Part shown: piece after piece, positions 41,827 through 49,472 of the stretch
Layout: the number at the start of each line of letters is the position of its first letter
Numbering within the stretch: the stretch's first letter is position 1
Origin: Amycolatopsis sp. CA-126428
Lineage (GTDB): Bacteria; Actinomycetota; Actinomycetes; Mycobacteriales; Pseudonocardiaceae
NCBI RefSeq assembly: GCF_002904335.1
Contig: NZ_PPHF01000038.1
Span: forward strand, 1-64,000
Reading direction: 5' to 3'
DNA length: 64,000 nucleotides
Translations under genes and position numbers: made by a program
The notes under the pieces: generated by a model
Told to the model about the DNA's origin: nothing
The model's database searches: none
Seen by the model: only the letters and a program-made list of their open reading frames with translations

Positions 41827-42759
41827 TCAGGGGGTGAATTCCCCGAGGTGGTCCAGCACCACGAACTCGCTCCCCGGGCTCGCCGCCGCCACGGCTTTCC
41901 GCAGCACCTCCAGGCCGCCGTTGGGGTCGTGCGCCTGGCCCAGCGGCAAGTCGAAGTCGTCCCAGTGGGTTGCTGCCACCCATCGCGGGCCACCCAGAGT
42001 CCGCAGCAGCCGCGGGACGTACTCCCGCACCTTCGCCCCGCCCGGTGGCAGCAGCACCACGTCCGGCCGGAGCCCGGCCAGCTCGGACTCGATGTAGTTC
42101 GACCCCCCGAAGTCCAGCACACTCGCCCCGCCACCCGACACCAGGTACGCCAGCGTGCCGCCCTCCAGCAGGTCCGAGATCACCCGGGGGCGGTCGCGGC
42201 GGGACAGCGGCCGGGTACCCGGGAACGCCACCTGGGCGCGGCTGCCCGTCGCCGAATGCAGGGACCGGAGCACCCGGATCGAGTACCCGTCGAACGTCAG
42301 GTCCTCCCCGCCCGTCGCGATCGCCAGCTGGGCCTCCGGAGCCCCCATGGCCGCCATGAGACTCAAATGCGTCTCGGTACCGATGATCGTCGCCCCGGTG
42401 CGCTCGGCCAGGTACGGGACGTCCGTCAGGTGGTCGTAGTGGCCGTGGGTCACCAGGATGTGGTCCGCGCGGAGGACACCCCGGTCGAGGTAATCGTCGA
42501 TCAGCGCGCGGTTCACCGCGAGCGGCGTCCGCGGATCCGCGCCCGCCGGCGTGTACGTGCCCGTCTTGAACCGCGTCAACCACGGGTCGATGAGGATCGT
42601 CTTCGACCCGATGCGGATTTCCCAGCCGTTGTTCCCCCACCAGCGCAGCACCATTCCCGAACCGCCCGCCGCCGCCGAAGCGGGCGGGGCGCCCGCCAGG
42701 ATCGCGGCCGCCGCCGCGCTCGCGCCGAACAGCCCGCGCCTGCTCAATCCCTTGTCCAT
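41827..42759 (-). CDS. Exported MBL-fold metallohydrolase
   Basis: The 310-residue protein begins with a twin-arginine-type signal (SRRGLFGASAAAAAILAGAPPASAAA), so it is probably exported folded. The metallo-beta-lactamase fold carries the metal motif VTHGHYDH and later His/Asp ligands (ATHWDD, LDHLGEF). It resembles UlaG/RomA-like hydrolases rather than lactamases. The ATG at 42759 gives the signal; the long upstream frame is antisense to a LysR gene and is not coding. It is divergent from that LysR gene across 84 bases. Confidence 0.82.
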   Translation of the reverse strand: MDKGLSRRGLFGASAAAAAILAGAPPASAAAGGSGMVLRWWGNNGWEIRIGSKTILIDPWLTRFKTGTYTPAGADPRTPLAVNRALIDDYLDRGVLRADHILVTHGHYDHLTDVPYLAERTGATIIGTETHLSLMAAMGAPEAQLAIATGGEDLTFDGYSIRVLRSLHSATGSRAQVAFPGTRPLSRRDRPRVISDLLEGGTLAYLVSGGGASVLDFGGSNYIESELAGLRPDVVLLPPGGAKVREYVPRLLRTLGGPRWVAATHWDDFDLPLGQAHDPNGGLEVLRKAVAAASPGSEFVVLDHLGEFTP

Positions 42760-42816
42760 ACCGGACACCCGACCACGACCGGCCCCGCGCTGTCCAAGAT
42801 CGGGACGACCACCGAT

Positions 42817-42836
42817 CGATAGGCGAACAGCTATCG
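42817..42836. promoter_or_regulatory. LysR-type box
   Basis: CGATAG (42817-42822) and CTATCG (42831-42836) form a perfect inverted repeat with an 8-base spacer just before the LysR GTG at 42844. This resembles a LysR autoregulatory site serving the divergent MBL-fold gene. Confidence 0.55.
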
Positions 42837-42843
42837 TCGCAGC

Positions 42844-43788
42844 GTGGACCACCTCCGTTCGCTGCGATACTTCCTCGTCGTCGCCGACGAACTGCACTTC
42901 GGCCGGGCCGCCGAACGGCTCGGGATCGCGCAGCCGCCGTTGAGCCAGCGCGTCAAGCGGCTCGAAGCCGAGCTGGGCGCGAAGCTGTTCGAACGCGGCC
43001 GCCGCGTCACGCTCACCGAAGCGGGCGAAGTGCTGCGTGCCGAAGCTCGCGATCTGCTCTCCCGCTGGGACCGCATGACGACCCTCGTGGCGAAGGCCGA
43101 ACGCGGGGAGCTGGACAGCCTGCGCGCGGGCGTGCCTCCGGACCTGCCCGGCCGGGTGCTGGCCGCGATCCTGACGAAGTTCGCCGCCGAGTGCCCGGCC
43201 GTGCGGCTGGACCTGCAGGAGCTCACCACGGCCGAGCAGGCCCGGCTGCTCGCCGACCGCGAACTCGACGCCGGCCTCCTGCAACTGCCGGTGGACGTGG
43301 TCGGGCTGGACCTCGGCCCGGTCGTCGACACCCCGCTGGGCGTGCTGCTCCCCCGTGACTCGCCGCTCGCGCGCCGCGCCGAGCTGACCCTCGCCGACCT
43401 GGCCGGCGAAGGTCTGGTCCACGCGCCGCGCGCCGCCGCGCCGGGAAGCTACGACGCCCTGCTGCGCACCTGCTGGGACCACGGCTTCCGCCCGGCCGCG
43501 ATCCGGCACGCCCGCAACCCCGAGTTCGTGCTCGGGCTGGTCCTGGCCGGGCACGGCGTGGCGTTCGAACCCGGCGCCCGCAAGGAACCGCGGGTGGTGT
43601 GGCGGCCGCTCGAAGGCGCGGTGCTGCGGGCCCGGATGGCCTTCGCCTGGCCCTCGGTCAGCCCGCACCCCCAGGCGGCGACGCTGGGGAAAATCGCGGC
43701 CCGAATCCTTGAAGACGACGGCGTGTCGCGGATCGTGCCCCCTTCGCCAGGGCCCCGGCCGTGGGACGCGTTCTACGAGCGCAGCTGA
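42844..43788 (+). CDS. LysR-family transcriptional regulator
   Basis: The 314-residue regulator has a LysR HTH (LRSLRYFLVVADELHFGRAAERLGIAQPPLSQRVKRLEAELGAKLFER) and a co-inducer domain. Its sequence is closest in style to the CatM/BenM and HcaR group. It is divergent from the MBL-fold hydrolase, which it probably controls. Its last 16 bases overlap the convergent serine hydrolase gene. Confidence 0.88.
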   Translation: MDHLRSLRYFLVVADELHFGRAAERLGIAQPPLSQRVKRLEAELGAKLFERGRRVTLTEAGEVLRAEARDLLSRWDRMTTLVAKAERGELDSLRAGVPPDLPGRVLAAILTKFAAECPAVRLDLQELTTAEQARLLADRELDAGLLQLPVDVVGLDLGPVVDTPLGVLLPRDSPLARRAELTLADLAGEGLVHAPRAAAPGSYDALLRTCWDHGFRPAAIRHARNPEFVLGLVLAGHGVAFEPGARKEPRVVWRPLEGAVLRARMAFAWPSVSPHPQAATLGKIAARILEDDGVSRIVPPSPGPRPWDAFYERS

Positions 43789-44573
43789 TCGACCGCCGCC
43801 CGGGCGGCTTCGCCGATCGCGCGGTCGATGTCCGGGCGCCGGAGCGTCTCGGCGCCGCCGGTCGTGAACACCGCGACCGCGTAAGCGGTGCCGTCCGGAT
43901 AGGTCGCGACGCCGATTTCGTTGCGAATCCCCGGCATCGTGCCCGTCTTGGCCGCCACCGCCACCTCCGGCGGGAACCCCGCCGTCAACCGGTGCCAGCT
44001 GACCTGCGCGGACATCCACTCGCGGACCGGCGCCCCCACGTCGTCCGCCCAGAGCGCCGCCAGCAACGTCGTCATCTCGCGGGGCGTGGTCGCGGATGTC
44101 CGCAGTGGATCCAGCGCCCGCAACGGGCGGCCCGCCGCGGTGTCCTCGATGATCGTGCGCAGCACGTCCCGCGGCGCGCCGATCACCGTCGTGCGGGTCA
44201 AGCCCAGCTCGGCCAGCAGCGACCGGACGTTGTCCACGCCGACGCGGTCGAACAGCAGGTCCGCGGCCGTGTTGTCGGACACCGAAAGGGCCAGCAGCGC
44301 CGCGTCCCGCAGGCTGTATCCGGCGTCGTCGGCGAAGCCCGCCGAACCGGTGCCACCGAGGCGGTCCGCGGCGGACGCCCGCACCCGGTCGGTGGGGTCG
44401 AGCTGCCCGGCCGCCACCTGGCGCGCGAACTCGAAGGCCAGCGGCACCTTCACCACGGACGCCAGTACCACCGGCGAGTCGGCGTCCAGGCCGACCTCCT
44501 CGGCCGAACCGAGCCGGTGGGCGTGCAGGAAACCCCGCACGCCCACCGATTCGAAGAACGCGGAAGGACTCAC
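43773..44573 (-). CDS. Class A beta-lactamase-like serine hydrolase without signal peptide
   Basis: The 266-residue protein shows the penicillin-recognising motifs: SVVK (Ser39, Lys42), SDN (99-101) and AKTG in the C-terminal half. No export signal is visible and the ELN box with the class A deacylating Glu is not found; the omega region reads [23 protein letters not shown]. Cytoplasmic location and the missing Glu argue against a true lactamase. An amidase or esterase role is more likely. The GTG overlaps the valine dehydrogenase stop (GTGA), so the two are co-translated. Gene role remains open. Confidence 0.75.
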   Translation of the reverse strand: MSPSAFFESVGVRGFLHAHRLGSAEEVGLDADSPVVLASVVKVPLAFEFARQVAAGQLDPTDRVRASAADRLGGTGSAGFADDAGYSLRDAALLALSVSDNTAADLLFDRVGVDNVRSLLAELGLTRTTVIGAPRDVLRTIIEDTAAGRPLRALDPLRTSATTPREMTTLLAALWADDVGAPVREWMSAQVSWHRLTAGFPPEVAVAAKTGTMPGIRNEIGVATYPDGTAYAVAVFTTGGAETLRRPDIDRAIGEAARAAVDQLRS

Positions 44574-45643
44574 CCGATCATGATGGACCGCAGCCGCCCG
44601 ACCTCCGCCATCCGCCGCTCGGCGAGCCGGTCGGCCGCCGTCGCCGGGGGCACGCCGTCGGCGTCGGCCAGCGCGAACACGGCCTTGGTCGTGTCGTAGA
44701 TGGCCGTGGTCTTGCGCTTCGCGCGTTCGAAGTCGAAGCCGTGGCGCTCGTCGTCGACCTGGATCACGCCGCCCGCGTTCACCAGGTAGTCCGGGGCGTA
44801 CAGGACGCCGCGGTCGGCCAGCTGCTTGTCGATGCCCGCGTGCGCGAGCTGGTTGTTCGCCGCGCCGCAGACGATCCGGGCGCCGAGCACGGGCACGGTC
44901 TCGTCGGTCAGGACGCCGCCCAGCGCACACGGCGCGAAGACGTCCAGCTCGGTGCGCAGCAGGGTGTCCACATCGGACACGACCTGGACTTCGGGGTGGA
45001 TCGAGCGGGTCCGCTCGACGGCGGGCGCGTAGACGTCGGTGATCGTGACCCGCGCGCCGGCTTCCACGAGGTGGCCGATAAGGATGTGGCCGACCTTGCC
45101 GACGCCGGCCACGCCGACGCGCTTGCCGGCCAGGTCCGGGCTGCCCCAGACGTGCTCGGCCGAGGCCCGCATGCCCTGGAAGACGCCGAACGCGGTGAGC
45201 ACGGACGAGTCGCCGGCACCGCCGTCCTCCGGCGAGCGGCCGGTGACGTACTGGCACTCGCGGGCCACGACGTCCATGTCCTGCACGTACGTGCCCACGT
45301 CGCACGCTGTGATGTAGCGGCCGCCCAGGGACTGCACGAAGCGCCCGTACGCGCGCAGCAGCGCTTCGGACTTGAGCGTCTTCGGGTCGCCGATGATCAC
45401 GGCCTTGCCGCCGCCGAGGTCGAGCCCGGCCAGTGCGTTCTTGTACGCCATGCCCTTGGACAGCGCGAGGACGTCGTCGAGCGCGTCGGATTCGGTGGCG
45501 TAGGGGTGGAAGCGCGTCCCGCCCAAGGCGGGGCCGAGCGCGGTGGAGTGGATGCCGATGATGGCTTTGAGGCCACTGGCCTGGTCGTGGCAGTACACGA
45601 CCTGTTCGTGCCCGGTGCCCCGGGCGAACACACCTTCGGTCAC
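44570..45643 (-). CDS. vdh: Branched-chain (valine/leucine-type) amino acid dehydrogenase
   Basis: The 357-residue NAD-dependent dehydrogenase oxidatively deaminates valine or related amino acids to 2-oxoacids. Lys68 in [17 protein letters not shown] and Lys80 in GGGKAVI match the carboxylate-binding and catalytic Lys of the leucine dehydrogenase family, and the Rossmann motif is [13 protein letters not shown]. The GTG at 45643 is chosen because AAGGAG lies eight bases upstream; the frame extends further without family sequence. The gene symbol is by similarity to Streptomyces valine dehydrogenase; preference for leucine or phenylalanine is not excluded. Confidence 0.88.
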   Translation of the reverse strand: MTEGVFARGTGHEQVVYCHDQASGLKAIIGIHSTALGPALGGTRFHPYATESDALDDVLALSKGMAYKNALAGLDLGGGKAVIIGDPKTLKSEALLRAYGRFVQSLGGRYITACDVGTYVQDMDVVARECQYVTGRSPEDGGAGDSSVLTAFGVFQGMRASAEHVWGSPDLAGKRVGVAGVGKVGHILIGHLVEAGARVTITDVYAPAVERTRSIHPEVQVVSDVDTLLRTELDVFAPCALGGVLTDETVPVLGARIVCGAANNQLAHAGIDKQLADRGVLYAPDYLVNAGGVIQVDDERHGFDFERAKRKTTAIYDTTKAVFALADADGVPPATAADRLAERRMAEVGRLRSIMIG

Positions 45644-45826
45644 GGTGGTGACTCCTTTGTCTCCCGCGCCCCGGTTCGTGGCCGGGACGCGCTTCACGGG
45701 TTGGCGGGAGCCCGGCGCGCGGAGGTCGTCCGCCCGGTGGGTGCCCGGCACCAACCTAGATCCCCGGTGATCGCGAAACCAGTGGCGGTCTCGCCATACG
45801 GACCGGTAGCGCGATCTGCCGCGGCT

Positions 45827-45872
45827 GTCGTGAGTGGTAATGAGGGTTAGAACCCTCATTACCACTCACGAC
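45827..45872. terminator. Perfect 22-bp-arm hairpin just past kynureninase stop
   Basis: Bases 45827-45848 and 45851-45872 are perfect reverse complements with an AG loop. The hairpin starts three bases beyond the kynureninase stop and lies 184 bases upstream of the valine dehydrogenase start. Its composition is about half AT, unlike its surroundings. It may act as a terminator for the kynurenine operon and may be a dispersed palindromic element. Confidence 0.75.
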
Positions 45873-45874
45873 CG

Positions 45875-47068
45875 TCAGCCGGTGATCACCTTGCCGAGCG
45901 TGCGCATCGCCGTCTCCAGCTGCGTGTCCGAAAGGTAGGGCGCGGGGCCGAAGCGCAGGTACGGCCCGCGGCTGTCGGTCCGGACGCCCTCGGCGGCCAG
46001 CGCCGCCTGCAGCCCGGACGCGTCGGCGCAGCGCAGCGAGAGGAACCCGCCGAGGCCCGCCGGCTCCACCGAACGGTCGCGCGTGACGACGTCTTCGGGC
46101 AACCCGAGCGAGTCGAACACCGACGCGAGCAGGCCCACCTGGTGCTGCGAGACCTCGCGCAGGAACTCCGGGGTGAGCCCGTGTTCGGCGAAGAACCGCT
46201 GGACCCGGGCGCCGCGGTAGTGGCTCGCCGGGTCGTACGTGGCGCCGGCGAACCGGTCGCCGCCGATGGCGTAGGGCACCTGGCCCGGGTGGCGCTCGTC
46301 GGCGAGCGCGCCGAACTCGGCGTACCAGCCGGTGATCACCGGCCGCAGCTCCTGGGCGTGGGCGGGCAGCCGCAGGAAGCAGTTGCCCTCGCCGAGCTGC
46401 AGGTACTTGTAGCCGCCGCCGAGCACCCAGGCGTTGGTGAGCCCGAGGTCGTGCAGCGCGAACGGCACGACGCCGAGCGCGTGATAGGCGTCCACGACGA
46501 GCTCGATCGAACGGCCGCGGCAGACGTCGGCGAGGTGCGCCAGCCCGGGGACCAGCCGCGACGTCTCGAAGAGCACCGCGGACACGAGCACGGCCGCGGT
46601 GTCGTCGTTCACCTCGCCCGCGACGCGCTCGGCGAGCGTCGTCACCGGCTCGAGCGGGACCCGCACGATCTCGACGCCCTCCTCTTCGAGGCGGGCGAGC
46701 TGACGGCGGAGGGTGTGGAACTCGCCGTCGGTGGTCACCAGGCGCGGCCGTCTCGGCAGCTCCATCGCCGACAGGAAGCGCAGCACCAGGTCGTGCGTGC
46801 TCGCGCCGAGCGCGTATTCGCCGTGCGGGTCGCCGAGCAGCAGGCGGAAGCCCGCGCGCAGTTCGTCCGCCTTCGCGAAGGCGCGCTCCCACTTGGCGTC
46901 GACGTCACGGGCGGCGTCGGCGAAGGACTCGAGGAGTCCCTCCTCGGCGACGTCCGGCCAGGCCTGGTGCGAGTGCCCGGAGAGCAGGAGGCGGTCGGCC
47001 ACCGCGAACCGGGTGTAGTGCGCGGCGAGGGCGTTGTGGTCCTCGCGCAGGTCGTCCAAAGTGGTCAC
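45875..47068 (-). CDS. kynU: Kynureninase-like PLP enzyme
   Basis: The 397-residue aminotransferase class V-fold enzyme should cleave kynurenine to anthranilate and alanine. The PLP Lys is in VLGGGYKYLQLGEGNCFLRLP, and the phosphate/Asp region reads LVVDAYHALGVVPF. The GTG start (MTTLDDLREDH) overlaps the tryptophan dioxygenase stop as GTGA. This coupling and the upstream dioxygenase support the role. Some details (for example ASTHDLVLRFLSAM) suggest a divergent kynureninase branch, so enzyme assay would decide against other class V lyases. Confidence 0.85.
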   Translation of the reverse strand: MTTLDDLREDHNALAAHYTRFAVADRLLLSGHSHQAWPDVAEEGLLESFADAARDVDAKWERAFAKADELRAGFRLLLGDPHGEYALGASTHDLVLRFLSAMELPRRPRLVTTDGEFHTLRRQLARLEEEGVEIVRVPLEPVTTLAERVAGEVNDDTAAVLVSAVLFETSRLVPGLAHLADVCRGRSIELVVDAYHALGVVPFALHDLGLTNAWVLGGGYKYLQLGEGNCFLRLPAHAQELRPVITGWYAEFGALADERHPGQVPYAIGGDRFAGATYDPASHYRGARVQRFFAEHGLTPEFLREVSQHQVGLLASVFDSLGLPEDVVTRDRSVEPAGLGGFLSLRCADASGLQAALAAEGVRTDSRGPYLRFGPAPYLSDTQLETAMRTLGKVITG

Positions 47069-47859
47069 AGTCGGCTCCGTACGGCCCAGAGATCCGGGAA
47101 CATCGGCTGGAAAAGCGTGGTACGCAGGTAGGTCGCGCCGGATGATCCTCCCGTCCCGGTCTTGTCGCCGATGGTGCGTTCGACCATCTTCACGTGCCGG
47201 TAGCGCCACTCCTGCATCCCTTCGTCGAGATCGACCAGACACTCCGCGACGAGCGAGGGTCCCCCGTCGTCGCTGTACACGTCCAGCAATATCGCCTGCA
47301 GGGCCGGGGACGGCTCCACCGAGCGAGTGACGTCTCGGTCACACTCGACCGCGTAGCCAGAAACCTTGAGGTACGCGAGAAAAGAGTCGAACAACGACGG
47401 GCGCGCCATCGCTTCGGAGATGCGTTTCCGCTGCTCCCCACCTTCGGGGTAGTGCGCGAACACGCGCTCGTCACGGCGGCCGAGCACCGCTTCCAGCTCG
47501 CGGAACTGGGCCGACTGGAAGCCGCTCGAAGCGTCCAAACGGGCGCGGAAACTGGTGAACTGGCTGGGCGTCATGGTTTCCAGCACGTCGATCTGCGCGA
47601 CCGCGACCTTGAGGATGGTGAGGATCCGGCGCAGCGTCCGGATCGAATGCGCGGTGTTGCCCTTTTCGAGGTTCGTCTGGAGGAAGGCGGCTTCGTGCAG
47701 GATCTGCTTGAACCACAGCTCGTACACCTGGTGGATCACGATGAACAGCAGCTCGTCGTGCTCGTCGGACCGCAGGCGCTGGGCGTTCAGCACTTCGTCC
47801 AGCCCGAGGTACGAGGTGTAGCTCAGGGCTTCCTGCGTTGCTTGGCTGGGTTCGGTCAT
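47065..47859 (-). CDS. kynA: Tryptophan 2,3-dioxygenase
   Basis: The 264-residue heme dioxygenase opens the indole ring of tryptophan to give N-formylkynurenine. Family motifs are clear: LSYTSYLGLDEVLNAQ, HDELLFIVIHQVYELWFKQILHE, and WRYRHVKMVERTIGDKTGTGGSSGATYL, which contains the proximal heme His and the substrate loop. The length is typical. Its ATG overlaps the stop of the PaaX-like regulator, and its stop overlaps the kynureninase start, forming a tight three-gene operon. Confidence 0.95.
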   Translation of the reverse strand: MTEPSQATQEALSYTSYLGLDEVLNAQRLRSDEHDELLFIVIHQVYELWFKQILHEAAFLQTNLEKGNTAHSIRTLRRILTILKVAVAQIDVLETMTPSQFTSFRARLDASSGFQSAQFRELEAVLGRRDERVFAHYPEGGEQRKRISEAMARPSLFDSFLAYLKVSGYAVECDRDVTRSVEPSPALQAILLDVYSDDGGPSLVAECLVDLDEGMQEWRYRHVKMVERTIGDKTGTGGSSGATYLRTTLFQPMFPDLWAVRSRL

Positions 47860-48671
47860 CCCTGGGTCACCTCGTCGAAATGGCGCTGCGCGGGTTTCGC
47901 GAGCGCGGTGTACAGATCGTGGAACAGTTCGACCGCCGCCGCCCGGCAGTCCGGCGCGGGCACCAGGTCGGCAGGCAGTTCGGGGTCGAGCGACGGGAAC
48001 ATGCGGAAGGTGTGCACCAGCCGGGTGCGCACCTCGAACGCCTCGGCGTCCGGCGGCTCCCGGCCCGCGTACCCGCCGAACTGGCCGACGAACGCGGCGT
48101 ACCGCGCGGCGAGGTCGTCGAGGTCCCAGGCCCGGCCGGCGAACCGGCGGACGTCCAGTGCGGCCGACGGCCGGCCGAGCAGCAGCCCCGCGTGCTCGGT
48201 GACGTCGAGTTCGCCGAGCAGGGTGACGACCTCGGCCTCGCGGTCGTGCGGAGCGATCCAGGTGCCGTCCTGATAAGGCCCGAACCCGAGGAACCGCAGC
48301 CGCCGGACCAGGCGTTCCCGGGCCTGGCGACGGCTCTCGGGGATGCTCTGCCACAGCACGGTCCACTCGCCGGCGGCGCGCTCGCGGCGGCCGAGGGAGA
48401 AGATCCGGTGGTCGCCGTCGGCGAGCAGCGCGACGGTGCGCCGGGTCAGCGAGTAGTGCACGGTACGGCCTTCGCGGTGGCGCTGCAGCAGGCCGCGGCG
48501 CACCAGGCGGGTGAGCGCGATCCGGGCGGCGCCGTCGGAGAAGCCCAGCTCGGCGAGCACCGCGACCAGGCCGCCCGACCACACCCGGCGGGTTTCGCGC
48601 GGGTGCACGTAGCTGCCCAGCAACGTCATGACCAGCTCCTGCGGGCCGGCTTCGAAGGCATCGGTGGGCAT
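47856..48671 (-). CDS. PaaX-family transcriptional regulator
   Basis: The 271-residue PaaX-type repressor has an N-terminal winged helix (PQELVMTLLGSYVHPRETRRVWSGGLVAVLAELGFSDGAARIALTRLVRRGLLQRHREGRTVHYSLT) and the PaaX central and C-terminal domains (EWTVLWQSIPESRRQARERLVRRLRFLGFGPYQDGTWIAPHD). PaaX proteins sense aryl-CoA esters such as phenylacetyl-CoA. Here it heads the kynurenine operon and is divergent, over 48 bases, from a cluster with an aryl-CoA ligase. Anthraniloyl-CoA is therefore an attractive inducer (inference). Confidence 0.9.
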   Translation of the reverse strand: MPTDAFEAGPQELVMTLLGSYVHPRETRRVWSGGLVAVLAELGFSDGAARIALTRLVRRGLLQRHREGRTVHYSLTRRTVALLADGDHRIFSLGRRERAAGEWTVLWQSIPESRRQARERLVRRLRFLGFGPYQDGTWIAPHDREAEVVTLLGELDVTEHAGLLLGRPSAALDVRRFAGRAWDLDDLAARYAAFVGQFGGYAGREPPDAEAFEVRTRLVHTFRMFPSLDPELPADLVPAPDCRAAAVELFHDLYTALAKPAQRHFDEVTQG

Positions 48672-48684
48672 GGGCGCAACTCTA

Positions 48685-48708
48685 TACACCTCAGGCCGCT
48701 GCGGTGTA
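48685..48708. promoter_or_regulatory. Inverted repeat in the divergent kynurenine/aryl-CoA promoter
   Basis: TACACC (48685-48690) and GGTGTA (48703-48708) face each other with 12 bases between, inside the only 48 bases that separate the PaaX-like start from the creatininase-family start. A repressor here could control both operons. Confidence 0.5.
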
Positions 48709-48719
48709 GCTTGATTTGC

Positions 48720-49472
48720 GTGACGTACTTCGCGGATCTCAGCTCTCGGCAGGTCGCCGCGTTGCCCGACGACGAGCGCGTCCCGGTGCTGCTGCTGCCG
48801 CTGGGCGCGATCGAGCCGCACGGCCCGCACGCGCCGCTGGGCACGGACCCGCTGATCTCCCGCGGGATGTGCGAACGCGCGGCCGAGCGGCTGGCCGCGG
48901 ACGACGACGTCCACGTGCTGATCCTCCCCGAGGTGCCCTACGGCGTGACGCGGTTCGCGGCCGGGTTCGCCGGGGGCATCCACATCGGCGCGGAGACGCT
49001 GCACGCCCTGCTCGTCGACATCGGGTCCGCGCTGATCGGCCAGCGCCTGAAGCGGATCCTGCTGGTCAACAACCACTTCGAGCCCGCGCACCTGGTCACG
49101 CTGCGGCGAGCCGTGGAGACGCTGAACTTCGCCTACGACGGGCGCGCCGCCCTGCTGGACCTGGTCCGGCGGCGGCACGCGCAGCGGCTGACCGAGGAGT
49201 TCCGGTCCGGCGAGTGCCACGCCGGACGGTACGAGACGTCGCTGGTGCTCGCCGACCGGCCCGAGCTGGTCGACCAGGCGCTGATGCGGACGCTGCCGCA
49301 CGTGCCGGTCAGCCTCGCCGCCGCTCCGGAAGACGGCGGCTTCCGGGAGATGGGCATGACCGAGGCGTACTGCGGCCGGCCCGCGGAAGCGACCGCCGAA
49401 GAAGGCACTGAGACGTTCTCGACGTTGACCGACCTGCTGGTGGAAGCGATCCGGGAGCTGGCCCGTGAGTGA
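48720..49472 (+). CDS. Creatininase-family metal-dependent amidohydrolase (possible N-formylkynurenine deformylase)
   Basis: The 250-residue protein matches the creatininase superfamily: PLGAIEPHGPHAPLGTDPLIS supplies the metal-binding Glu, His and Asp, and GECHAGRYETSLVL supplies the later Glu. The usual NGHGGN is changed to NNHFEPAH. The superfamily includes creatinine amidohydrolase and an archaeal formamide deformylase (established knowledge). The window has genes for the steps before and after N-formylkynurenine hydrolysis but no recognised KynB, so this enzyme is a candidate for that step (inference). The GTG start faces the PaaX operon, and its end overlaps the ligase start. Confidence 0.8.
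   Translation: MTYFADLSSRQVAALPDDERVPVLLLPLGAIEPHGPHAPLGTDPLISRGMCERAAERLAADDDVHVLILPEVPYGVTRFAAGFAGGIHIGAETLHALLVDIGSALIGQRLKRILLVNNHFEPAHLVTLRRAVETLNFAYDGRAALLDLVRRRHAQRLTEEFRSGECHAGRYETSLVLADRPELVDQALMRTLPHVPVSLAAAPEDGGFREMGMTEAYCGRPAEATAEEGTETFSTLTDLLVEAIRELARE

Noticed and set aside
43773..44573. Antibiotic-resistance beta-lactamase
   Set aside because: No signal peptide, no ELN-type Glu box, and translational coupling to valine dehydrogenase point away from secreted lactamase function.
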